A stretch of DNA of 64,000 nt from Gluconacetobacter aggeris (GTDB lineage Bacteria; Pseudomonadota; Alphaproteobacteria; Acetobacterales; Acetobacteraceae), in assembly GCF_014174395.1 (NCBI RefSeq), contig NZ_JABEQD010000015.1:1-64000 (forward strand), written 5' to 3'. Of this stretch, positions 9,573-16,092 are shown piece after piece. Position numbers and translations under genes: made by a program. The notes under the pieces are model-generated. The model did no database searches. It was given only the letters and a program-made list of their open reading frames with translations, and was not told the origin of the DNA. The number at the start of each line of letters is the position of its first letter. Position 1 is the stretch's first letter.

Positions 9573-10048
9573 CACAGCTTAGGGTGCGTGAACAACACCC
9601 GGCCGTCACTCCCCTCGCCGGCGACCTCACAGCGTGTCGGGTTCGAAGGCACGAGCGGCCGATAGTCGAGTACATCCGCGTCCGGCAGCCACGCGTAGTT
9701 CGTCCCTCGCCGCAGTACCTTCCGCCACCCGGCTTGCACGTCGTCGGTCACCGCGATCTGCGGTGCTGCAGACCCGACACGCTGCGACGAGGCACGCGGC
9801 TCCTGGAAAAGCGGCTCGAAGTCGTGCGCCGGGCTCATGCACCTGGTCGGGACGGGTGTGGGCTTGGCTACCGTTACTGCCGCCTTGCCGTTCGCGGGTG
9901 GCGTCCCCCAGTCTCGCGGGCCGATTTCGCTTTGCCGCTCCTGGGAGAGGCGATCCAGTTGCTCGGGGGACAAGTGCTGACCATGAGCCGGCGCGCCGCA
10001 GAGGATCGGCGCACCCGCCAAGGCCACGAATAGAATGAAACGGGACAC
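9572..10048 (-). CDS. Hypothetical exported protein
   Basis: 158 residues from a GTG at 10048. The signal peptide (FILFVALAGAPILCGAPAHG) is clear, so the product is periplasmic. The mature part begins with a helical SPEQLDRLSQERQSEIGPRDWGTPP and ends with a beta-rich region containing WRKVLRRGTNYAWLPDADVLDYRP, similar in feel to small SH3-like or T4SS accessory domains, though I do not recognise a family. Its stop overlaps the start of the transglycosylase-like gene, so the two form an operon. The divergent gene at 10173 encodes a thiol-disulfide protein, which together suggests an envelope or transfer accessory cluster. A copy of the plasmid-wide motif lies 46 nt upstream. Confidence 0.6.
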   Translation of the reverse strand: MSRFILFVALAGAPILCGAPAHGQHLSPEQLDRLSQERQSEIGPRDWGTPPANGKAAVTVAKPTPVPTRCMSPAHDFEPLFQEPRASSQRVGSAAPQIAVTDDVQAGWRKVLRRGTNYAWLPDADVLDYRPLVPSNPTRCEVAGEGSDGRVLFTHPKL

Positions 10049-10093
10049 GGGGAATCTCTCACGCAGTTGCTGTCGTGCGTACCATGCCCGTCA

Positions 10094-10106
10094 CGTTTGT
10101 GACTGC
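10094..10106 (-). promoter_or_regulatory. Plasmid-wide motif copy, minus strand
   Basis: Minus strand reads GCAGTCACAAACG, an exact match to the best copies, 46 nt before the GTG of the exported-protein gene ending at 10048. It faces the plus-strand copy at 10128 in the 124-bp divergent intergenic region. Confidence 0.5.
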
Positions 10107-10127
10107 GCGCACGAGCGCCATGCGCCC

Positions 10128-10137
10128 GGTCACAAAC
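10128..10137 (+). promoter_or_regulatory. Plasmid-wide motif copy, plus strand
   Basis: Reads GGTCACAAAC, 35 nt before the ATG of the DsbG-like gene. With the copy at 10094 it gives one site per direction in the divergent region, as expected of promoter-linked elements. Confidence 0.45.
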
Positions 10138-10172
10138 AGCCGCGGCATGCTACCGCAAGGAGGAATTTTGCA

Positions 10173-11093
10173 ATGCGAACCCTTGCCTATGCAGCACTTA
10201 TCGCGAGTGTCCCGACGGTGGCCATCGCCGGCACCGCCTGCCCCACTCCGGAGCCGATCGCCACAGGAGCCATCACTCAACCGCCCCCCCTGTTGACGGA
10301 CGCGCCCCGCGTTACGGCCGCGGAGATCGCCGCATCACCTGCCCTCACGCGCATCACGAGCCGTGGCGCGGTCCTCTACCGGTTGAAAGAGGAGCATGGT
10401 CTACGAGGCGTATTCGCGCGGACTGGAGATCAATTCCGGGTCTTCTACCTTACCCCGGATGACCAGGCAGAAATCGGCGGCGTCATGTGGGATGCGAGCG
10501 GCCACAACGTCACTCGTGCCCAGGTCGCAGAGATACCGGGAGCGATCCCAACCGCCCACTGGGCACCGGCGTCATTGCCCTCTTCTTCGGCGAACGACGA
10601 CCTCCCACATTCCGATGCGGTCGTGGATCCGGTGGCCCGGCTGGCAGCCGCCCACTTTGGCGTGGACGGCCGGCAGAATGCTCCCCGCGTCTATATGATC
10701 ATCGATCCCCTATGCCCGTTTTCGACCCGAGCGTTCGGAGCCCTTCAGCCCTACGTTGAAAGCGGGAAGCTCCAACTCGCGCTCGTCCCTGTCGCGATCA
10801 ATGACCATGAAAACGGCGGCGCAAGCACACCAGCCGCAATGCAGATGCTATCCGCGCCGTCACAGGAAATGGCTCGCGCGTGGCGCCGTATCAGCGACGT
10901 CGGACACGCGGTCCCAGGCCAGGAGCCGGACGCAGCCTCCTCGGCGGAACTGACGCTGAACCTGGCCGCGGCCCACGCCGTGAAAATGCGCGGAACGCCC
11001 ACTCTCATTTGGAAAGACAAGACGGGTACCTCGCGCCAGGAAACCGGCATGCCGGATGATATTGCGCAGTTTCTCGCGAGCCTGCCGTCGTGA
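10173..11093 (+). CDS. DsbG/TrbB-like thioredoxin-fold protein with CPFS active site
   Basis: 306 residues from ATG 10173, preceded by a strong AAGGAGGA ribosome site. The signal peptide (MRTLAYAALIASVPTVAIAG) places it in the periplasm. The N-terminal third resembles the dimerisation part of DsbC/DsbG (VLYRLKEEHGLRGVFARTG). The thioredoxin fold follows with IDPLCPFSTRAF at about residue 175 and the cis-proline loop MRGTPTL near 278. The usual CxxC is CPFS here, leaving one active-site cysteine, so disulfide isomerisation by thiol exchange may persist but classical oxidation should not. IncI plasmids encode a related protein, TrbB, needed for efficient transfer, and that is the most likely role. 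The stop overlaps the next start (GTGA). Confidence 0.75.
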   Translation: MRTLAYAALIASVPTVAIAGTACPTPEPIATGAITQPPPLLTDAPRVTAAEIAASPALTRITSRGAVLYRLKEEHGLRGVFARTGDQFRVFYLTPDDQAEIGGVMWDASGHNVTRAQVAEIPGAIPTAHWAPASLPSSSANDDLPHSDAVVDPVARLAAAHFGVDGRQNAPRVYMIIDPLCPFSTRAFGALQPYVESGKLQLALVPVAINDHENGGASTPAAMQMLSAPSQEMARAWRRISDVGHAVPGQEPDAASSAELTLNLAAAHAVKMRGTPTLIWKDKTGTSRQETGMPDDIAQFLASLPS

Positions 11094-11560
11094 GGCGGCG
11101 GAGCGGCACCCGGGGCGGCGTCGCCGGCGTTGTCGGCTGGCTCGCCCGCCCCTTCACGATGGCCCTCAGACCGGCGTACCGAACGGCGAAAGGCGGACTG
11201 CTCGGAGTCTATGACGCGCCAACGCTGGCCGTCGATGACACTCTTGAAGCTCGGGGCCCGGGTCAAACGGAAGGGGACCAGAACGCGATTCAGCGCCTTA
11301 CGCCGGTACGGGCCCGGAGCAGGACTCTTGGCAGGCTCTTCGCCACGTTGGTGCTGTTTGACCTTGCCTGCTGGTGCTGGCTCGTCCTTGTCGATGGCGT
11401 GGGAATCTTCGCCCCCGCAAGCATCATGCGCGTCGCGATCGGCGTAGTGCTCGGCGGTCAGTTCCTGGTGTTTGCTCTCACGAACTGGCAGGCGCGCACC
11501 GGCCGCAGCGGGAGCTTCTCCACTTTCCTCTCGGACGGCGGCAACGTCTGGCCGCGATGA
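11090..11560 (+). CDS. Hypothetical membrane protein
   Basis: 156 residues from GTG 11090, overlapping the stop of the DsbG-like gene. The N-terminus has a basic, weakly hydrophobic stretch, and two membrane segments lie in the second half (LGRLFATLVLFDLACWCWLVLV and MRVAIGVVLGGQFLVFAL, about residues 80-130). The C-terminus ends RSGSFSTFLSDGGNVWPR. I do not recognise the family; coupling to the thioredoxin-like gene suggests a transfer accessory role. Its last 60 codons and the bases after the stop reappear in diverged form at about 12765-13016, on the other side of the Abi gene. A 21-codon ATG frame overlaps its stop and ends at 11622. Confidence 0.55.
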   Translation: MRRRSGTRGGVAGVVGWLARPFTMALRPAYRTAKGGLLGVYDAPTLAVDDTLEARGPGQTEGDQNAIQRLTPVRARSRTLGRLFATLVLFDLACWCWLVLVDGVGIFAPASIMRVAIGVVLGGQFLVFALTNWQARTGRSGSFSTFLSDGGNVWPR

Positions 11561-11622
11561 ACGAAGCGCACTGCATGGAGCGATCGGATTCTGCTCTTGA
11601 CGCCGAAGGTGTCTATGATTAG
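11370..11622 (+). repeat. First copy of a diverged direct repeat flanking the Abi gene
   Basis: The stretch from the second transmembrane segment of the 11090 gene through its stop and about 60 bases beyond is clearly similar to 12765-13016, including IFAPAxIMRxAIG, GGQFL, NWQA, GRSGS and the post-stop ATGAACGAA. Similarity outside the reading frame shows DNA duplication rather than protein convergence. Confidence 0.8.
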
Positions 11623-11706
11623 AAACGTCTCAACATGGCCGTTCCCGCTGTTGTCGTTGGCATACGCCTTCGCCATCAAGGAACGGCCTTCTTTATTTCT
11701 AGGCTC

Positions 11707-12666
11707 ATGCTTCCGCCTTATACCAAACCTCACCTGAGTTTTACCGATCAAGTTGATCTCTTGATTAGTAGGGGGTTGGAGGTAACAAACCGGGCCAAGG
11801 CGATCCACCACCTTCAGCGCATTGGTTACGGGCGTTTGGCACCTTACTGGGCGCCATTTCAGCAAAGATGCACTGATCCAAGCCATCCTTCACGAACCAT
11901 TCTTGCCGATCAGTTTCGATCCGGGGCAGAATTTCGACACGCTGTCGAGCTATATCTATTCGACAAGCAGTTGCGTCTTCTCTTCCTGGATGCGATCGAG
12001 CGGATCGAGGTGGCGTTGCGTGTGGACTTGGCGCACGCCCTTGGGAAGCGTGATCCATGGGCACACCTGACGCCAAATTTCCTCGACGCCGGACGTGCGA
12101 ACGCTGCATTTCAAGGTAGCACACGTCATCAAAACTGGCTCGACAAGGCCAATCAGTCCATCCGGCGCTCAAAGGAGGACTGGGTAAGGCAGTTCTTCGC
12201 AACATACAATTCGCCGCTGCCGATCTGGATGGCAGTCGAGACGTGGGATTTCGGAACGCTCTCCTGGCTTCTGGAAATGGCGCATCTGCAAGATCGTTTT
12301 GATATCGCATCTCGATACGGCCTGTTACCCGATACGTTGGTAAGCTGGATCAGGTGCCTGGCCTTCGTCCGCAACATTTGTGCCCACCATTCTCGGCTTT
12401 GGAATACACCAATCATCAATCAGCCAAATGTTCCGCAGCCTCAAGAGGCGGCTACCGTCGTTCACATTGGAGCGGACGTCGTCCGTCGAACCCGTGTGTA
12501 TGGTGCAGCTGCCGTGGCGAGTTATCTGCTCAAGGAGATCAGCGCAGGCACATCTTGGGGCCACCGCCTAAAGGTGCACTGGATCAACTTCCCGCCGATG
12601 CCTCTTGCAAACGCCAAACAAGGAGGATTTCTCGGCCAATGGGGCGACCTCGATATCTGGCAATGA
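11707..12666 (+). CDS. Abi family (AbiD/AbiF, Abi_2) abortive-infection protein
   Basis: 319 residues from ATG 11707 (MLPPYTKPHLSF); the frame is open to 11635 but the family begins at this PYTKPHLSFTDQVDLLISRG block. Next come the LQRIGYGRLAPYW segment and a helical core (FDKQLRLLFLDAIERIEVALR). Near residue 245 is RNICAHHSRLWN, the R-x4-H motif of HEPN ribonuclease folds that marks Abi_2 proteins. Family members cause growth arrest on phage infection, thought to act through RNA cleavage. The gene stands alone, flanked by two diverged copies of a plasmid segment, which suggests it arrived as a cargo insertion. GC content appears a little lower than in its neighbours. The family is confident; activity is inferred. 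Confidence 0.88.
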   Translation: MLPPYTKPHLSFTDQVDLLISRGLEVTNRAKAIHHLQRIGYGRLAPYWAPFQQRCTDPSHPSRTILADQFRSGAEFRHAVELYLFDKQLRLLFLDAIERIEVALRVDLAHALGKRDPWAHLTPNFLDAGRANAAFQGSTRHQNWLDKANQSIRRSKEDWVRQFFATYNSPLPIWMAVETWDFGTLSWLLEMAHLQDRFDIASRYGLLPDTLVSWIRCLAFVRNICAHHSRLWNTPIINQPNVPQPQEAATVVHIGADVVRRTRVYGAAAVASYLLKEISAGTSWGHRLKVHWINFPPMPLANAKQGGFLGQWGDLDIWQ

Positions 12667-12764
12667 GCGGGAAAACGACGACGGTATGAGGACACGTCGA
12701 CCTCTAGAGAGCACATCAGGCCACATCGGCAGCGCCGACACACTTGGGTCGTGCAGCTTGGCTT

Positions 12765-13016
12765 GACCTCCCGGTCCTGGTCGACGCCGTGAAAATCTTC
12801 GCCCCCGCACGCATAATGCGCATCGCGATCGGCGCCGCGCTTGGAGGCCAGTTCCTGCCATTTGTCTCCCCAAACTGGCAGGCGCACGCCGGCCGGAGTG
12901 GGAGCCATTTCACGTTCCCCTCGGACGACCGCGACCTCTGGCCGGAATGAACGAAACGCACCGGATTGAGTGTAAGGCTTCTGTTTTTTGCTGCCCAAGG
13001 TGCCTACGATCACATT
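12765..13016 (+). pseudogene. Degenerate second copy of the 11090 gene's 3' end
   Basis: The frame reads DAVKIFAPARIMRIAIG, then LGGQFLPFVSPNWQAHAGRSGS and DRDLWPE before a stop at 12950. This parallels the C-terminus of the membrane protein at 11090, but the first transmembrane segment and everything before it are missing. There is no start or ribosome site of its own. Similarity continues past the stop to about 13016. It is the other half of the duplication that brackets the Abi gene. The short stretch 12667-12764 holds nothing else I can support. Confidence 0.75.
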
Positions 13017-13126
13017 CGCCCACCGCGGCTGTTCCGGCTTCCGTCAGAACCTACCGAGAAGGTAAAAAATCCCAGAGATCGGCTGTCCTATCAACGGCCG
13101 ATCGTCAGATGTCTTCTCGGGCGTAA
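12947..13126 (+). CDS. Possible small Cys-containing protein
   Basis: 59 codons from an ATG overlapping the stop of the degenerate copy (ATGA). The product has CCPRCLRSHS and a basic tail (RTYREGKKSQRS). The first-copy equivalent starts the same way (MNEAH versus MNETH) but ends after 21 codons because of a one-base frame difference. It may be a real small gene or chance coding in a duplicated remnant; evidence is weak. Confidence 0.25.
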   Translation: MNETHRIECKASVFCCPRCLRSHSPTAAVPASVRTYREGKKSQRSAVLSTADRQMSSRA

Positions 13127-13172
13127 AGCTGCTAAGAATGGTGCGAGAATTGGTTCTGGAGGAGATGGGGCG

Positions 13173-13406
13173 ATGGAGAGCCAAACCTTGGCGTCTGTTG
13201 ACGTAAACGAGGACATCTGGCGGGATCTGAGCACACTGGAACAGTTCGGCGACGCCGCGCGTGACACGCTGGCGGCCGGCATCCCCATCTATTATCGCGC
13301 GGATGACACGCCCACGGAGATGCTGATCAAGGAGTACCCGGACGGGCACCGGGAACTGGTGCGCTATAATAGGGCGGGGGATGAGGTGATCCGCGCTCTG
13401 TCATAA
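13173..13406 (+). CDS. Hypothetical 77-residue protein
   Basis: ATG 13173 has a good GGAGGAGA ribosome site; the frame is open to 12966, but only this start is supported. The sequence is acidic and compact, with VNEDIWRDLSTLEQFGDAARDTL (helical) and then IPIYYRADDTPTEMLIKEYP and GHRELVRYN (strand-like). Such short proteins are often small regulators or antitoxins. It converges on the fic gene, with 56 bases between the stops, so it is not the usual upstream antitoxin arrangement and no pairing can be claimed. Family not recognised. Confidence 0.6.
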   Translation: MESQTLASVDVNEDIWRDLSTLEQFGDAARDTLAAGIPIYYRADDTPTEMLIKEYPDGHRELVRYNRAGDEVIRALS

Positions 13407-13462
13407 GCTGCCGGCCGGGCCAGGGTGACGCTGAACCGCCGGGGAGGTCGCTCCTGTGGAGG

Positions 13463-15070
13463 CTACCTCTTCTGCGCGAAGGCATCTCTGACGGCCTGCA
13501 CGAATGACGCCCACATCTCATCCGTTACCTGCGAATGGTCGCGACGCAGCTTCCTGCCTACGCTGTCTTCACTGTTTCCCGTCACGGAGCGGATTATCTC
13601 GTCCGCCAGCGTATCCGGCATCTCGCAAATCTCCTTCAGGGCTAGCCGGGCGTTATCGTGGCTGCGGAGATAAACCGCCTCAGCCCGCATGTGATGGACT
13701 ATGGTGGTGTTGATCACATCGGCCATGTAAATGACATGCGGAGCATAGTTGGCATATCGCCAGGTCGGCCTAGCCATGCCGTCCTCAGAAAAGACGAGAT
13801 CTGATTCCATGCCGTCGGGATACGTTGTCGGCTTTGCGGCGAACGAGATGTGTGGCCTAATTTGATTCATCAGAGGGCTGGAAATCTTGTCCAGGACGTC
13901 GTCATAGGCACGGCGGCTGGTTGGGTCGTCATTAATAGCGACGGACACAGGTAGAATGACGTCGTCCGTGGTCGCACCGTCCCGACGCAGAATGTCATTG
14001 ATAAGAAACCGGTGCACGCGGCCATTGCCATCGATGAGTGGGTGGACGTAAACGAACCCGAAAGATGCGATGGCGGCTCGCATGACTGGTGACTGGTATT
14101 GCGTGCGCTCTAGAAATGTCTCAATGCCCTCAAGCATGACCGCCACGTCTTCTGCCGGGGGCGCCAAATAGTGCACGACCTGCGAGTGGTGGGATGTCTG
14201 GCCCACGAAAACGGGAGACTCTCGATATCCGCAGGATGGGAGCAAAGCAGCGTCGCCTAGGATGGCTTGCTGAAGCCTGGACAGTCTCTGCTCCGACAGA
14301 ATGCTTGCGTACGGCTTGCGACCGTCTGGAACGTCACTTCCATGGGCAGGCGGGCCATCATGACCGGTCCACGTCGCGATAACCTGGGCAAAACGCTGGA
14401 TGCGGTTAGTCTCTCCAGACTCCTTTTCAATGGCGAAGCTTGCCCGGCTTTCTCGTGTTGTGAGCCATGATGCAGAACGGGAGAGCAATTCCGCCCCGAA
14501 TTCCTCAATAATTTCATCATAGTGACGTGAAATATTGTAATTAAATGCGTCCATAAGGCGCTCGGAAAGAGGTATTGCCGGACAGAAAAACCTCGTCCCG
14601 GGCATATTATTGATGACTTTCCATTTCGAGATGCGGTCTTCCGTTCCCACTATATTCGCAGACAGATTCTTTTCGCTGTCGAGCGCTGAAACGTAAGATC
14701 CTCGCAGGCCCGACGGCTGAAGGAGATCCTCGCCAGTGAGGAACTCGTACAGGAACGCAGCGCGCCGGGCGTACTGACTTGTGGGTTTGCTGTTCACCCA
14801 CTCCTGGACGAACCGGGGACCTGCGACGCTGAAGACCCGCGAGAGCAGCTCTAAGTTTATGGGCTCATGACGGATGTGGAACTGAAGGTGGTCGGCCGCT
14901 CCGTCTCCGGGATACATCTGGGGAGGATAGATTTCGGTGATATAGGGCCCGAGGTCTGTCGTGCGGCGGTTGGTTCCGATATAACTTCTCACTGCCAGGT
15001 CGCCAAAGGGCTCTGCTTTGAAAGTCTCTGCGAGCCATAGCCCCCCGCAAGTCGTGCCTGCGCCAGCCAT
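13463..15070 (-). CDS. Fic-domain protein (putative AMP transferase)
   Basis: 535 residues from ATG 15070 (MAGAGTTCGG), preceded by AGGTGGTGGA; the frame is open to 15166. The Fic core motif HPLIDGNGRVHR sits at about residues 343-354, with the catalytic His and phosphate-binding loop intact. About 130 residues earlier, SFAIEK (211-216) resembles the inhibitory helix motif S/T-xxx-E-G/N of self-restrained Fic proteins, but ends in Lys instead of Gly or Asn. After the Fic fold, RPTWRYANYAPHVIYMADVINTT leads into a helical C-terminal domain. Fic enzymes modify target proteins with AMP or other nucleotides; many act as toxins or signalling enzymes. Direct A/T-rich repeats upstream may be its operator. 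No antitoxin gene is adjacent on the same strand. Confidence 0.88.
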   Translation of the reverse strand: MAGAGTTCGGLWLAETFKAEPFGDLAVRSYIGTNRRTTDLGPYITEIYPPQMYPGDGAADHLQFHIRHEPINLELLSRVFSVAGPRFVQEWVNSKPTSQYARRAAFLYEFLTGEDLLQPSGLRGSYVSALDSEKNLSANIVGTEDRISKWKVINNMPGTRFFCPAIPLSERLMDAFNYNISRHYDEIIEEFGAELLSRSASWLTTRESRASFAIEKESGETNRIQRFAQVIATWTGHDGPPAHGSDVPDGRKPYASILSEQRLSRLQQAILGDAALLPSCGYRESPVFVGQTSHHSQVVHYLAPPAEDVAVMLEGIETFLERTQYQSPVMRAAIASFGFVYVHPLIDGNGRVHRFLINDILRRDGATTDDVILPVSVAINDDPTSRRAYDDVLDKISSPLMNQIRPHISFAAKPTTYPDGMESDLVFSEDGMARPTWRYANYAPHVIYMADVINTTIVHHMRAEAVYLRSHDNARLALKEICEMPDTLADEIIRSVTGNSEDSVGRKLRRDHSQVTDEMWASFVQAVRDAFAQKR

Positions 15071-15115
15071 TCCACCACCTGTGAAAAACGGGCCACCTTG
15101 CCCAAGAACGGTAAG

Positions 15116-15166
15116 TGTAGCACAAAAATGGTGAAAAATGGTCTCTCCGACACAAAAATGATGCAA
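15116..15166 (-). promoter_or_regulatory. Direct repeats upstream of fic
   Basis: Plus strand shows cacaaaaatg at 15121 and 15151, with gtgaaaaatgg between. On the minus strand these read CATTTTTGTG, CCATTTTTCAC, CATTTTTGTG just upstream of the fic start. Spacing and position fit an autoregulatory operator, but no binding protein is identified. Confidence 0.35.
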
Positions 15167-15180
15167 GAGAAGATGTGGGG

Positions 15181-15273
15181 GTGATCGAATTTAACCTCTT
15201 CGGCTTTGTTTTCCTGCGCTTGGGATGCGCGGCACTCGCCTTAGGCGGCCTTCTGGCCTACGTCCTGCCCTGA
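15181..15273 (+). CDS. Possible 30-residue hydrophobic peptide
   Basis: GTG start overlapping a short upstream frame; the product MIEFNLFGFVFLRLGC... is one hydrophobic helix ending in AYVLP. It lies between the fic start and the end of the traY operon, reading outward. It resembles a tiny membrane protein or type I toxin in composition only. No ribosome site of good quality. Confidence 0.2.
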   Translation: MIEFNLFGFVFLRLGCAALALGGLLAYVLP

Positions 15274-15283
15274 ACAGGCCGCT

Positions 15284-15583
15284 TCAGAACGTCCCGGCCT
15301 TCGCAGCTTTCTGATCGATCGACCAGGCACTGGTCTCGTAGGTTGGCCGATCGGCCTGGTCCACTGGATCGTTCGGTTTGACGATCGTCCCGGCCCGTGA
15401 GGCCAACGCCGGCCGCCACACCGCCGGTGTGGAGCCGTACGGCGCGTATGGGTCAAACAGGGGTTGCTTCACATGGGGCGGAGGCGGCGGATGGTAAGAG
15501 GCGACCGACCGTATGTTCCCGTGCGCGCATCCTGCGACACCCAACCCAAGGACAATTACTGCGGAGACGCGGCACCAGTGCAT
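15284..15583 (-). CDS. Proline-rich small lipoprotein, T4SS-linked
   Basis: 99 residues; ATG 15583 overlaps the upstream stop (TAATG). The signal peptide ends in lipobox GVAGC, so the protein is lipid-anchored. The mature chain begins with a proline run (YHPPPPPHVKQ) followed by PLFDPYAPYGS and a polar tail. Such small outer-membrane lipoproteins are usual in conjugation operons, for example as core-complex or exclusion partners, but this is not the DotD homologue, which is at 45416. It is the last gene of the minus-strand traY operon. Family not recognised. Confidence 0.6.
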   Translation of the reverse strand: MHWCRVSAVIVLGLGVAGCAHGNIRSVASYHPPPPPHVKQPLFDPYAPYGSTPAVWRPALASRAGTIVKPNDPVDQADRPTYETSAWSIDQKAAKAGTF

Positions 15584-16074
15584 TATGCTGCCTTGGACGG
15601 CGAGACGGGCTTAGTCGCGCTTTTGAGATCGGCCAGTTCCTTCTCAGCCGCCTCCGCTCGGGCCTTCCACATGTCGGCCCAATTTTTACCCTTGGTGCAC
15701 AGGTCTTGGTATTTGGCGGTCAAGTCGTCGCACGTTTCCGCTAGGGCTCTCGCGCGCTCCCTCAACGCATCCCGCTCTTCCGCAATTGTTTTCTCTCGGC
15801 GCAGGGAGTTCTGCGCAATTTCCTTTAATTCGTCCCTGCGGGCGGCAGTCTTGTCGCCATATTCAATCCATTCGGCCAACTTCTCTTTCTGCCGATCGCG
15901 TTCGTGATACAGTGCATTATATTTCACAACGAGACTATTATACATATCGGCAAGTTCGTTATATTGAGAGAGCGGGACCGCCACCCCCTGTTTCTGCGCA
16001 CGAGCCATCGCGGACGCAGCTGCCTCCGTCGCCTTGGTAATCCGAACCAGTTTGTCGTAAGCAAGCATATCCAT
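15583..16074 (-). CDS. Coiled-coil protein in the traY operon
   Basis: 163 residues from ATG 16074; a second ATG two codons later is possible. No signal peptide or membrane segment. From about residue 45 to 150 the sequence is charged and heptad-like (HERDRQKEKLAEWIEYGDK, ALRERARALAETCDDLTAKY), typical of a long coiled coil. It lies 18 bases after the DotA/TraY gene and overlaps the lipoprotein gene, so it is expressed with the transfer channel. A cytoplasmic scaffold or chaperone role is conceivable, but no homologous family is recognised. Confidence 0.6.
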   Translation of the reverse strand: MDMLAYDKLVRITKATEAAASAMARAQKQGVAVPLSQYNELADMYNSLVVKYNALYHERDRQKEKLAEWIEYGDKTAARRDELKEIAQNSLRREKTIAEERDALRERARALAETCDDLTAKYQDLCTKGKNWADMWKARAEAAEKELADLKSATKPVSPSKAA

Positions 16075-16092
16075 GCGCCGGATCCCTTAAAC

